64,000 nt of DNA from Gentiana macrophylla (taxonomy: Eukaryota > Streptophyta > Magnoliopsida > Gentianales > Gentianaceae), in assembly GCA_026214975.1 (NCBI GenBank), contig JAOBSW010000555.1, forward strand, positions 62,001 to 126,000. Reading direction: 5' to 3'. Positions 21,864 to 34,029 of the stretch are shown in pieces. A program made the translations under genes and the position numbers. Under the pieces are notes generated by a model. That model did no database searches. It worked only from the letters and a program-made list of their open reading frames with translations, and was not told where the DNA came from. Numbering within the stretch: position 1 is the stretch's first letter; every line of letters starts with the position of its first letter.

Positions 21864-23274
21864 TGTTGGTCCTAGAGAAGGGTAAAACGATAGTTAGAGG
21901 GGGAGGGGGAGAAGGAGGGGTGAATGACTATAGTGGAGTTTCAAAAACTTTTCTTATATTTAAAAGATTTTGGGCAGCAGATAAGTCCCTTCTTAAAATG
22001 TTGATTCAAAGTAGATTATGCAATCACAGATATAAGTATGCAATGAAATGAAGTGCCGAAAAGTAAATTGCTAAAAGTAAATAGACACAAAGGTTTATAG
22101 TAGTTCTGGATGGTGTAATCCCATAATCCACTCTTCTCTTATGATGATTGGAGGAATTCACTATTGTTTTCACAGATACAATAGAACGATTGTCCTTGGC
22201 TACACAAGCTTCACAATCTACAAGACTATCACTCCCTGGCTTCAAAAGCTTCAGTGACTCAGTCTCTATCACTGCTCCTGAACAAATCTTTTAGCAGCTA
22301 TCACAAAGGTTGCAACTCCTTCTCAGATTCCTTTGATTCAATTGCCTCAGTTGATGTGAATTAGATTCACAGATTTGTTAATCAATTCTCAGAGCTTGAT
22401 TCATAATTTGAATTTCTGATTACTGAGTTGATCTCTAGATGTTTCCTTTAAGTGTAGATGAATGTTTTTCACTTTGACAGAGTTTCTGCTTGTAAATTAT
22501 TAGACTTAATCATTATTTTTCTTTTCTGTCAATGCCTTCTATTTATAGCCTTGATAATCCGCAATTTGAATTTTCGTCCGTTGGCTATTTAATGTGGGGA
22601 ATAATCCTTGATTCAATTCTTGATTCCCCCTTAATAGTATTCTCCTTGATTTCATTGATTTGATTTTTTCTTCAAACATTTATCAGAAAATCCGTCCTTG
22701 ATTGATCCTCAATTGATTGTGCATTTAATGCTTGATCTCATCACCTGAAATCTGAATGAGTAAACTTTACTTGGCCGTTTCATGAACGGTTAAGTGATCT
22801 TGGCTGTTTTGATCTTCCTTCACGTTTATGTCTTTACTTAGCCGAAAACTAGTTTACTTTGCCAGTTCACAGTTTACTTTGCCGTTTCACTGCTTTCTTG
22901 TTTTCTTTGATTCTTTCCAGTACTTTTTGTACTTCACTGACCCTTGATTTGGGTGAGATCAGTGTACACCATATTTGACAATGTATTTCATCATTTACAT
23001 TCTTACTTAGACTTATCCAAGGTCATCACAGACTTCCATGGTTATAAGTCAGATCATAATGTCTTCATGCTTCTCTGCTGGTACTTGGCTGGATTCACTC
23101 TGCCGAATATCTGTTTTACTTTTCCGTCCTACCAACTAGTACAATACTTGTCTGACTTAAATTATACAACATGTCAGACTCTAAGTAAAGACATATACAG
23201 AGAATTCTAACTTATTTCAGGCTTGCTATAACAGCTAGTATGACCATCATCAAAACATAATAAAATGTTCCTCA
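21864..23274 (-). repeat. Copia-B 3' LTR
   Basis: It matches 32490-33868 along its length, with a G-rich expansion near 21897-21920 and a slightly different inner end (CCTCA against CCTAACA). It also matches the Copia-C LTR in inverse. Confidence 0.88.
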
Positions 23275-23388
23275 TAAGCCTGAACATAAGTGTGCAAAAT
23301 TTTCATAATAAACAACAGAGTAATTCAGAATTTTTTTTTCATCCATTTAAGGGAAATAAGATTATTTGAAGATACCAACAGATCATAG

Positions 23389-26300
23389 CTACTGCTTACT
23401 TAGAAGTTCTTTGTATTTCCTGAATTTTGTAGTGTGAGTCCATTCCATTTCCTTCCAGTCAACTTCTGGAAATTTCCACTTCCAATACTCTATTGCAACA
23501 TGCTCAGATATGCCTAAGAAAACCTTCTTGTTCTGCAATCTGTGGAAGTCGGGCAATGTCTCATGTTCCTGTAGATTTCCTCCTAGGAACTTTTCCATCC
23601 TTTTCTTTGCTTCTGTAATATGTGAGTCAGCAAATTTGCGATTTTTGAATAGAGTCCATTGCTGTGATCGATCCATTATCCTCATAGGACTGAAAAACTT
23701 CACCATGTTGTTGAAGTCTTCTTGTTGTTCATTGGATAGATCTTCTGGTCCTTTTGCAGTGAGAGGTATGGCTGAACTTGGTCTGCTGGTTGAGCTAGAT
23801 TTAGTGTTTAGCTTGAGAGATGCATAATATCTTTTAACTTAATTGTAAACTTTAGCCATGTCATCTCCCATCTTCTCATTCTGATAGCTTAGCCAGTCTG
23901 TTCTTGCTTCATCTTGACTTTCGTTTGGATACAGGGTGTCTTGGACTCTCAAGTATTCTCTCACATTTTCTAACACCTCTGCATCATATTCTTGCATGTT
24001 TCTGGAGGTTGGGAAACTTCTTTTATCCAAAGATATCCTGGTGTCACTCTGACCTCTGCTCCGTCTTTGGATCTATGTTGACTTCTTCGATCCTCTTTCT
24101 TTGATATGACCTGTGTCTTTCTTTGTCTACACCGATCTATCTCTATCATCATCTCTTCTTTGGATGGGGTGAGGGAGAGCTATGCAGGGTTCATTTGATA
24201 AATTTTCCCTTTCCTCTCTTGCCTTTCTTAGCAGTTCTTCAGCTTCACTTTGAATTCTTATTTCTCTGTCCCTTGCTCTTAGCTGCTCCTCAGTGATGTT
24301 TGGGGGTCTAACTGTTGATCCTTCTTCAGGCTTATCACTTCTTTCCCTTTTTTTGCCAGCATCATCCCTTTGTTGTAGCAAGATACTGTTTGTAGCTTCA
24401 GCTGTACAAATCAAGGTGTCCAATTTGGAGTCAATGGATGCAAATTTGGCATCATGATCATTTAACCTCTTGATTACACTGCCAAATCTTGTGCCAAGTG
24501 CTGACGCCATTGCTTCATTTTCCAGAGATATGTGTTGTCGTAAACCTGAGAAATTATGCATAAAATTGATATTCATCTATTTGATCATGTCGGCCTGTCT
24601 TTGCACAACAATGTTTTGTGCATCAATATACTCAGCAACAGCCTAGAATCTTCTTTCAATGGAGTGACTTTCATCTTTAAATGCTAAGGTCATGGATCTG
24701 AGATGCATGGCTTGCTGTTCCAATTCTTCGGCCAACAAGTCTGCTGCTTTTTCAAAGGCCTCATTTGATATGCCAGTGGTCGGTTGAGTGAATTTGTGAT
24801 GGATAGCAGCTGATTCTGGCTCTGTTTGTTGTCCTCTGTCTATACGTTGAGTGACATCTACTCCAGCTTCTACCTCTTCGAGTACTTGAGTGGATGTGAA
24901 TTCGGGTGCATCACTTTCATTTATTCCCCCTTTCTCTGTGCTGGGAGGTGCCTTGACCGGTGCTGCAGCAGCCGAACTAGTGTCTAAAACTATTGTTTGT
25001 TGAGCTGAAGTATCCACAGAAGGTTGTGGAATTGTCTTAGGTGTATTATCAGCTGCCATGGTTTGCTGATCATTTTGTAGGGTTGAAGCAGTTGCCTTAG
25101 CTGGAGTTGACTTTGCTATACCTTGTGTTTGTGGAAACGAACTTAGGATGATGTTATCATCAATTGCATCAGGTGTAGGTTCATCCTCTTTATCTTGTCC
25201 ATGATCATGACCATCATCATTATCATCAGAAGTGTCATCTTCATCATGGTTATCTCCATCATCCTCCGAGTCACTATTGTCTTTGTTAGAGGTTGAGGCG
25301 GTTTGGACTTTCTTTGCATCAACCACGTCCCCAGTGGAGATTCATCAAGTACACCAACCAGGGTTGTGATTCCAAGAAATCAAAGAGCCAAGCTTCTTGA
25401 CAAGCATTTGGTGCGAATCTTGAAGTTGATTTACGGAATCACCTCTTTCCATTCAAGATATGCTGCAATTCGATCATCAATATCAGTTGCAGACATTTGT
25501 GCAGGTTCCTCTGGAATTTCCTCATTATTTCCACTGTCTCCTGCAACTTCCTCATTTCAAAGTTGCTCATCCTCACTGTTACTTTCTTCGACTTGTTGCT
25601 CTTCCTCTTCTTCTGATTCTTCTTCTTCATCAATCAACTTTCCAAACTCCTCTTTGTCCAAATTTCTTTGAACTTTTGGTTTCTTTCTTTGACTAGTTGT
25701 GATTCTGCTAGGTTTCTTGCGCTTTCCTCCTTTTGATTTCTTTGTCTGTTTGACATAGGTAAACATGATTTTGGATTCATGTAGTTTGTGGAGTTTTACA
25801 ACAGGGACTTGTAGACATTGCAACAGATAGTGTAATTGAATTCCATAGGACTTTTTCACCCAAAAGTGTCCATTTTTCTTCTTTCCTTCTGCAAGCCCCT
25901 TTATGGCCGCATTTACCTCTCATTGGATTTGCTCTTTTGATTCTTAGGAAGAAATAGTTGGCCCAATTGAACTTCAGACTGTTGTAGATGATTCCCATCA
26001 GTCGCATTCTGACCTCTGTCATGGCATTATTGGCCCCTAGCTTTTCTTCAATGATCTTTCCAATTTGCGCTGAATGGTTTCTTTAAAGCGGATCTAAGAC
26101 AATTTACATTCTTCGATCCTGAGTTTGCCATCTTGGTGATTGTTGCCTAGAAATCATCCAAGTTTTGTGGTACCAAGGCCACTTTAGCTTGACCTTTATT
26201 CGAATGTTTGAGGTGTTTGCAAATTACCTTCGCCGTAACGACCACTTCTGTGCCGTTGACAGATGCAACGATCTTGTCTTCCTCCCAACAGTCACCTTCT

Positions 26301-26538
26301 TCTGCAAGGAGCCCAGAGACATACTTTGCAGTCTTCCAGAGGGACATTAGACTTTCATAGCAAACATCAGTGATTGGGATTCAGAAGGTCAGTAATCTTA
26401 GGTTTTTGCATCCAGCTGCTAATCTTCTTCGGCATTTCCGCACAGTTTTAGGTTGTGTTCTTCTTGAAAGAACGATCCGGTAGCAATCGATTTCTCATAT
26501 TGCGTTCCAGTTTGAGTGTTTGAGGAGGATGAAGCCAT
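23389..26538 (-). pseudogene. Copia-B third (env-like/accessory) ORF, broken
   Basis: The ATG at 26538 gives MASSSSNTQTGTQYEKSIAT, a start resembling those of additional ORFs in SIRE-type copia elements. The frame is damaged in the first third (several stops and shifts) but readable pieces follow: EVRMRLMGIIYNSLKFNWANYFF, then FWVKKSYGIQLHYLLQ and a basic/acidic stretch. The part from 25326 to 23389 is one frame of about 645 codons with only a few stops. It has an Asp-rich acidic domain near its start, a Ser/Thr/Pro/Ala-rich middle, helical Glu/Arg-rich coiled-coil-like segments (24576-24130) and a conserved C-terminus (KFADSHITEAKKRMEKFLGG). I see no signal peptide or membrane span, so envelope function is doubtful. 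Its role is unknown. Confidence 0.75.
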
Positions 26539-27165
26539 TTCTTGAAGGATTTGAGATTTTGAAAAGAAAGCTTCGAATTTTTAGAAAGAAATAGGGTTTA
26601 TGATATGCAAGCAAGCGTAAATATTTCTGAAAAACCTCTATGTGTGGTTTATATATTATGATTTTTGGTTGTGTGAACGTGGTTGAATATGGAAGGATTT
26701 TGTGACGTAATGGAGTGATTTTATGTATATAAATCACGGTATTTGAGTGTAGTGGGAGAGAGAATTAGGGGAAGTAATGATAAATCCCGGATATCGAGGC
26801 GTTTGTAATTTGAAAATAATACAGTTACCTCCACAATTATGAATTGATCTCCACATGTGTAATTTTCCACAAAATAGTCCTCCATAACTTCTTGATTTTC
26901 CACGTGTATCAAGTTGATTTAGTGCACACTTTAATTCGTTGTTGTCCTTAGTGTATATTTCGGTGGAGTGACTTGACTGGTCACTAGGCCGGTGTAGTAA
27001 CTTTTTCACTGAGCTGCTGTACATAACTGTTCCTAACAATCAGTGTAGTTGACTTCGCTGAGTACCAGTGCCTTACCTACCAAATGAGCTCACTCATAAC
27101 GGCAAAGGTTTAGTCAGCCGGTGAAGTTACTAGGCTGATTACTCCAGTTAGCCTCTCCTTAGTAC
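26539..27165 (-). other. Copia-B spacer between pol and third ORF
   Basis: About 630 bp with no coding signal. It contains a TATA-like box 117 bases before the ATG of the third ORF and resembles the matching spacer of Copia-C (52705-53313) near that box. Confidence 0.65.
26647..26655 (-). promoter_or_regulatory. Putative internal TATA box for Copia-B third ORF
   Basis: The minus strand reads TATATAAAC starting 117 bases before the ATG at 26538. Copia-C has TATATAAAC 119 bases before its own ATG (53195), and both are followed by similar sequence (TAGAGGTTTTTCAG against TAGAGATTTTCAG). A dedicated promoter is inferred from position and conservation. Confidence 0.55.
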
Positions 27166-28770
27166 TTAGTCAATTTCTATCATTCCCAACTCAGTTCTCA
27201 ACTTGCTAAATCTTTCATGACTGAGTGGTTTTGTGAAGATGTCGGCCAATTGATCTTCAGTGGGTATGTATCTTAGAATAACATCCCATTTTTCAACATG
27301 ATCTCTGATAAAGTGATGACTCACATCAATATGTTTTGTTCTTAAGTGTAATACTGGATTTTCAGTAATGGATATTGCACTTGTGTTGTCACACATAATT
27401 GGAATTGTTTTCTCCTCCATTCCATAATCCCTTAGCTGTTGTCTGATCCATAGTACTTATGCACTGCAATAATTTGCACCGCCTATATATATTCGCTTCA
27501 ATTTGTTGATGTAGATATGGAGTTTTGCTTCTTACTAAACCATGATACTAGTCTGCTGCCTAGCATTTGACATGTTCCAGAGGTGCTTTTTCTATCTATC
27601 TTGCATCTAGCATAGTCATATTCTGAATAAGACATTAGCTTGAATCCTCTATCTTTTGGATACCAAATTCCAACATTGATGGTGTTTTTCTGGTATTTGA
27701 TTATTCTCTTGGCTGCTAGAAGGTGTGATTCTTTTGGTTGAGCTTGAAATCTGGCACATACTCCTACTGCAAAGGCTATATCAGGTCTGCTTGCAGTTAG
27801 ATAGAGTAGAGATCCAATGATTCCTCTATAAAGCTTCTAATCAACATCCTTTCAACATTCATCCTTTCCAAGAATGACCCTTGCACACATTGGTGTATCT
27901 GATGTGCCACTTGTATCCATACCATATTTGTGTATCAAGTCTTGTGTACTTGGCTTGATTAATGAAGATGCCATCTTTCATTTGCTTCACTTGTAGGACA
28001 AGAAAGTAATTTAACTCTCCCATCATGCTCATCTAAAATTTTCTTTTCATTAGGTTTGCAAATTTCTCACATAGATTCTCATCTTCAGATCCAAAGATAA
28101 TGTCATCAACATAAATCTGAACTAATAGGGTGCTTGTTCCTTTCTCTAATTTGAAGAGAGTCTTCTCAATAGTTCCCTTGTTGAATCTATTGTTGATCAA
28201 ACTTGTGACAATGTTTCATACCAAGCTCTGGGTGCTTGTTTGAGTCCATAAAATGCCTTTTTGAGCTTGTATACTTTATCTTCTTTTCCTTTGAGCTGAA
28301 AACCAAGAGGTTGTTCCACATATACTTCTTCTTCTAAAAGTCCATTCAGAAATGCACTCTTGACATCCATTTGGTAAACTTTTTGTGGGCTGCAAAAGCT
28401 AGAAAGAGTCTGATTGCTTCCAATCTTGCTACTAGAGCAAAGGTTTCATCATAACTATTCTTTCTGCTTGAGAGTAGCCTTTAACAACTAGCCTTGCTTT
28501 GTTTCTAACAACTGTTCCTTGTTCATCCATCTTGTTTCTGAATACCCATTTTGTTCCAATGATATTGGCCATGTCTGGTCTATTGCCAAGTTCCCAGATA
28601 TCATTTCTTTCAAATTTGTTTAGTTCTTCTTGCATAGCTATGATCCAATCAGAATCATGGATTGCATCATCTATTGTTTTAGGTTCCACTTGTGATAGAA
28701 AACATGTTCGCATATTCTCCTGTTGTCTTCTGGTTCTGACTCATGTGTGGATGTCTCTAATGACTTGATA
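27166..28770 (-). pseudogene. Copia-B reverse transcriptase and RNase H, broken
   Basis: RT begins with FLSQVEPKTIDDAIHDSDWI and GTKWVFRNKMDEQG, RNKARLVVKGYSQ. After frameshifts the later motifs are present in pieces, including YVDD at 28102-28113 (QIYVDDIIFGSEDE) with both catalytic Asp codons intact. RNase H follows; its end is open at 27420-27166: IPIMCDNTSAISITENPV, RTKHIDVSHHFIRDHVE and TEDQLADIFTKPL, ending at a stop after GMIEID. Several frameshifts (near 28430 and between 28000 and 27430) inactivate it. Confidence 0.83.
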
Positions 28771-28842
28771 TTCAGGATGATCTCTTAGCCAGTTGAGAGC
28801 AGATTGAAGTTGTTCTTGACTTGGTGTTTCCACAGCTTCAGT

Positions 28843-30270
28843 TTATGCATCAGTTTCATGTTCTTGTGCTGGTGCTTCTTCTGTTGTATTGACTGGTGCC
28901 CAATCTTGATTACCAAAATTGTGATTTAGAATGGTAGCTGGTACTGTTGTATTCATATAGATTTGTCTTTGTCCTGCTTCTTCTTCAAGTTCTTGAAAGC
29001 TTTCACCATCTGTGTTTGACTCATCAAAGGCTACATGAATTGATTCTTCAATCACCAAGGTTCTTTTGTTGAGTACTCTGAATGCTTTGCTGGTGTCTGA
29101 GTATCCCATAAAGATTGCTTCATCAACTTTTTCATCAAAAGTATGTAACTAATTCCTGTTCAAAACAAAAAATTTAGATCCAAACATATCCAAATGTGAG
29201 ATGTTAGGTTTTCTTCCATTCCATATTTCATATGGAGTTTTGCCATGATGTTTGTTGATGATTGATCTATTCTGAGTATAACATGCTGTATTTGCTGCTT
29301 CAGCCCAAAATCTCTTTGGCAAGCATGCTTCTGCAATCATTGTTCTGACTGCCGCTTTGAGTGTTCTGTTTCTTCTTCTGCTACACCATTCTGTTGTGGA
29401 GTCCCTGATGCTGATAGTTGATGCAATACTCCATTTTCTTCACAGTAGGTTCTGATAGTTTCATTTAGAAACTCTATGCCTCTATCTGATCTGATCTTTG
29501 TGATCATCAGTTCTTTCTCATTTTGAATTCTTCTTAGCAGATTTGGCAACTTTTTGAGTGTGTCTCTTTTCTTGTTCATGAATATGGTCCAGGTGAATTT
29601 GGAAAAGTCATCAACCACAACTAGAGTGTATTTATTACCACTTACACTTACTGGTGTGACTGGTCCAAACAGATATGTAACATATGTAAAATTCTTGTTG
29701 TTGATTGATAGGGCTTTGACATGAAAGTGCTCTTGATTTGCTTCCCTTTTTGACATGCATCATAGAGACTTTCTTTCTTAAATGTGATCTCTAGTAAGCC
29801 TTCAAATAACTTATTCTTTGATAGTGTGTTGATGGTTTTGAAATTTAGATGATTCAATCTTCTATGCCAAGTCCAGCTGGTTGATTTTCTATTTTTGACA
29901 AGCAAACATGTTTCTGCTTTAGCTGTTCTCCAATCTACCACATACATGTTTTCTCCTCTTCTTCCTGCAAGAACAACTGTGTTGGTTTGACTGTGAATCA
30001 CCTTGCATCCTTCCTTGTTGAAGTGCATATTATAGCCTTTGTCACAAAATTGACTGAAACTCAATAGGTTGAAGTTTAGTCCTTTAACATAAGCCACATT
30101 TTGAATCTTCAAACTGTTTTTGAGTTATGCCTTCCCCCTTAATTTTACTAGGGTTTTCTTTGCCTCCAAAGGTAACTTTGGGTCCATCAAAAGCTTTAAA
30201 ATCTGGGAGCCATCCCTTGTTCCCCGTCATGTGTCTGGAACATCCACTGTCTATGTACCAGACATCCTAC
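28843..30270 (-). pseudogene. Copia-B protease and integrase
   Basis: The protease motif WYIDSGCSRHMTG is readable at 30258-30225. The GAG-pre-integrase domain is open at 30112-29648 (NVAYVKGLNFNLLSFSQFCDKGY, TWHRRLNHLNF, YDACQKGKQIKS). In the integrase core the DDE region includes KIRSDRGIEFLNE with its Asp and the GTPQQNGVAEE region where the Glu lies, then FWAEAANTACYTQNRSI. A frame change at about 29340 and a stop near 29150 break it. The end carries the linker DESNTDGESFQELEEEAG before RT. Confidence 0.83.
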
Positions 30271-30278
30271 AAAACAAA

Positions 30279-32360
30279 TTAGTTATGTTTTGGTACCCAA
30301 CACTGTTTGGGTCCATACCTGTTAGCAGTCATGCCTCCTACTCTTAGTGTATATCCAAAAGATCTTCTTTTTGGGTAATTTAAGTCTTCAACTTCATATG
30401 TATAAGGCATGGAAGAATAGCTTCTAATGTTTCTATTAGAGGTATTCTGATACTTTTCTCTACTTTTTGGTACATTTGCATCCTTTTTCACTCTCCAATA
30501 TGTAGAAGGAAACTTATTTCCATGCTGCTTCTTGTGTTCAGGAATATGCCTTGCCTGGCTCTTCTTAAACACATGATGCATCTTATGAAATGGTTTCTTC
30601 TTATATTTTGGGGGTGTAATATTCCAATCCTCAGAAGGGTAAAGTCTTCCCTTACATTTCTGAATTCCTTTGCCTTTATTTGGCTGGAATGGTGATTTAT
30701 TCTGCTGTTTTACTGCACTGGGTTTTGACTTCACTAGTGTAGAATGAATGGTTGAAACTATGGAATGTCCTCTTCTAAATTTTGGTCCAGACTTGGTCCT
30801 TGAATCAGAATAGTTTTGTCCATTATTTTTATTTTCATCTTGACTGTTGTAGCCAAGACCATATCTGGATCCAAACTTATTTGGGGGTTTGTAAGCTGGT
30901 GTATTAAGAGGTGCAGTGGTGTTCTTAACTAGAATGGATATTCTCTCAGCTGGTCTTTCAGCATTAGATGAGTGATCATCTGTTGCTTGTTGATCAGTTG
31001 AGTGGATCTATTTTCTAGTTTGACCAGCTTTCATTTCATCCAGTTCTTTCTTTAATCTTTTATTTTCCTTTCTCAGATTCTCATCTTCTAGTTCTAGAAT
31101 TTCATGATTTTCTTGAATTTCATCAAATTTACGCATGAGATTTTGGATTAGATTTGCAGAATCTAAAGGGAGAATAGAAGATTGTGTAGTGTCAGATGTG
31201 GATGCACTAGATGCTGAATATGAGCTAGATGTTACCTCAGTTTCATTTGACTTTTTAGCCATAAGATATAGGTATGCCTTCTCATTGTCTGAACTGTCAG
31301 CTTCATCATCATCAGAATCATTTTCAGATGATTCTTCATTCTTTTCACTGCTAGATTCAGCTTTGAGTGCTTTCTTGCTCTTTCTCTTTTCAGTTGTCTT
31401 ATAATTCTTCTAGTCCTCATCTTTGTCTTTTTCATTAGGGCAGTCAGTCTTGAAGTGTCCTTTTTTCTTGCAGTTGAAGCATCTGTACTCATCATCCTTT
31501 TTCTTCATGTCTTTGCATGAGCTTGACTTCTTGTTTGACGACGAACCTCCTTTAAATTGCTTCTTTTTGCTAAACCTGTAAAAATGTTTGATTAGTAAGG
31601 CTACCTGTTCTTTCAGTTCTTGTGTCTCTTTGCTGTTTGAGCCAGCTGTTTTGCTTTGCTGGGGTGCAATCAGTGCACTGGCCTTGTGTGCCTCAACTGG
31701 TGCACTCTCTTCACCGTTCAACTCAAATTCATGAGCCTTTAATTGAGACATCAGAGTTAAGGTGTCAGTGTTTGCAAGATTTGTTGTTCCTCTGAGTACT
31801 GATGTGATAATCTTCCATCTTTCAGTAGACCTCTCAATATTTTCAAAGCAGACTTCCTTACGAGGGTATGTATGACCAAGTTGTTGCGATTCACTAATGA
31901 TGAGCGAGAATTTGTTATCCACTTGATCAATGGATTCACGGTCTTCATTTTGAAGTTCTCAAATTTCTGTTTTGCAATGAGATAATTTGTTTTTTCTTTC
32001 TCGCTTCGATCCTTCATTGATCATTGCCAACATGTCCCACATCTCCTTTGCTGTTTTACAATCTTTGATCCTCATGAACATGTTGCTGTCCAGAGTCTTT
32101 AAAATCAAGTCTTTTGCAACAAAGTCTAGATTTGCTCTGCTCCTGTCATCCTTGGTCCAATCTTTCTTAGGTTTATCTATTTCTTTTCCATGATCTGCTC
32201 CTGTGGTTATCCCTATTATAATCATGATTGGGTAATCATTGATTACATCCAGGATCTCCCCATGAGTTGCTGCAAGATGAGACAATATCCTTATCTTATA
32301 TTCATCAAAATTATTGACATTGAATACAGGTACTTCTGACATAAAATTTGGGGAATCCAC
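30279..32360 (-). pseudogene. Copia-B gag with long C-terminal extension
   Basis: The expected start codon at 32360 is GTG where Copia-C has ATG (VDSPNF against MDSSNF). The capsid part reads VPVFNVNNFDEYKIRILSHL and FVAKDLILKTLDSNMFMRIKD. The zinc knuckle CFNCKKKGHFKTDC is intact near 31480-31435. Downstream is an acidic Ser-rich stretch, then a strong coiled coil at 31200-31010 (LIQNLMRKFDEIQENHEIL, RKENKRLKKELDEMK). A Lys/His-rich basic region follows (KYKKKPFHKMHHVFKKSQARH) before the protease. Frameshifts occur near 31990 and 31400. Confidence 0.82.
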
Positions 32361-32473
32361 AAGTACAACTAAGAGATATATATATTGAAAGCACAATTTG
32401 AAAACAACTTTGAAAATATGTGATCTCCTTGTTACCAGAAATTATATCTGAACAGGTTCTGATACTAGGAACA

Positions 32474-32489
32474 CTGCTATGATACTAAT
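32474..32489 (-). other. Copia-B primer-binding site, degraded
   Basis: The minus strand reads ATTAGTATCATAGCAG beside the 5' LTR. Copia-C has ATTGGTATCGGAGCAG in the same place, and the usual initiator-Met PBS is TGGTATCAGAGC. Confidence 0.72.
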
Positions 32490-33868
32490 TGTTGGTCCCA
32501 GAGAAGGGTAAAACTATAGTCGGAGGGGGTGAATGACTATAGAGGAGTTTCAAAAACTTTTCTTATATTTAAAAGCTTTTGGGTAGCAGATAAGTCCCTT
32601 CTTAAAATGTTGTTTCAAAGTATATTATGCAATCATATATATAAGTATGCAATGAAATGAAGTGCTGAAAAGTAAATTGCTAAAAGTAAATAGACACAAA
32701 GGTTTATAGTGGTTTAGGGTGGTGTAATCCCTTAATCCACTCTTGTCCTGTGATGATTGGTGGAATTCAATATTGTTTTCATAGATACAATAGCACGATT
32801 GTCCTTGGCTACACAAGGTTCACAATCTACAAGACTATCACTCCCTAGCTTCAAAAGCTTGGTGACTCGGTCTCTATCACCGATCATTGAGAACAAATCT
32901 TCAAAGCTGACTATCACAAAGGTTGCAACTCCTTCTCAGATTCCTCTGATTCAATTGCCTCAGTTGATGTGAATTAGATTCACAGATTTGTTGATCAATT
33001 CTCAGAGCTTGATTCGTAATTTTATGTTCTGATTGCTGAGTTGGTCTCTAGATGTTTCCTTTAAGAGTAGATGAAGGCTTTTTCCTTTGACAGAGTTTCT
33101 GCTTGTAAATTATCAGACTTAATCGTTATTTTTCTTTTCTGTCAATTCCTTCTATTTATAGCCTTGATAATCCTCAATTTGAATTTCCGTCCGTTGGCTA
33201 TTTAATGTGGGGAATAATCCTTGATTCAATTCTTGATTCCCTCTTAATTGTATTCTCCTTGATTTCAATGATTTGATTTTTCTTCAAACATTTATCAGAA
33301 AATCCGTCCTTGATTGATCCTCAATTGATTGTGCATTTAATGCTTGATCTCATCACTTGAAATCTGAATGAGTAAACTTTACTTGGCTGTTTCATGAATG
33401 GTTACGTGATCTTGGCTGTTTAGATCTTCCTTCACTGTTCTATCTTTACTCAGCCGAAAACTAGTTTACTTTGCCGTTTCACTGCTTCGTTGTTTTCTTT
33501 GATTCTTTCCAGTACTTTTTGTATTTCACTGACCCTTGATTTTGGTGAGATCAGTGTACACTGTATTTGACAATGTATTTCATCATTTACATTCTTACTT
33601 AGACTTATCCAAGGTCATCACAGACTTCCTTGGTTATAAGTCAGACCATAATGTCTTCATGCTTCTCTGCTGGTACTTGGCTGGATTCACTCTGCCGAAT
33701 ATCTATTTTACGTTGCCGTCTTACCAATTATTACATTAATTGTCTGACTTAACTTATACAACATGTCAGACTCTAAGTAAAGACTTATACATAGAATTCT
33801 AACTAATTTCAGGCTTGCTATAACAACTAGTATGACCATCATCAAAAGAAAATAAAATGTTCCTAACA
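32490..33868 (-). repeat. Copia-B 5' LTR
   Basis: The LTR is 1379 bp with TG...CA ends. On the minus strand a TATA box (TATAAATAG, about 33152-33160) lies in sequence matching the TATA box of the Copia-C LTR (46637-46645). Confidence 0.88.
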
Positions 33869-34029
33869 ATTTGTGTCTTTTACATGCTGTAAAATTGATT
33901 AACGTTACACCTACACCGATGCTGAAAGAAATTACTCCACATGAGGTGCTTTATGGCACTAAACCAGACTATTCTGTGTTTTAGGTTTTTGGTTGTTTAG
34001 TTTTTTCTTGCACACTTCAGCAGTACATG
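33869..34029 (+). pseudogene. Copia-A integrase, middle piece
   Basis: The integrase resumes after Copia-B: PTPMLKEITPHEVLYGTKPDYS and VFGCLVFSCTLQQYM, which is the conserved end of the copia integrase core. It ends at ACATG (34025-34029), the target site of the family-A LTR. Confidence 0.82.

Larger units (their letters stand above)
21864..33868 (-). mobile_element. Copia-B: SIRE/Maximus-like Ty1/copia element with a third ORF
   Basis: LTRs of about 1.4 kb lie at 21864-23274 and 32490-33868, starting TGTTGGTCC and ending near CCTAACA in plus orientation. On the minus strand the order is LTR, PBS, gag, protease, integrase, RT, RNase H, a 0.6-kb spacer, a long accessory ORF and LTR, the layout known for SIRE/Maximus copia elements. 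Flanks GTTTC (21859-21863) and ATTTG (33869-33873) agree at three of five positions, so the TSD is diverged. It interrupts integrase of Copia-A. Copia-C is its sister. Confidence 0.88.
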
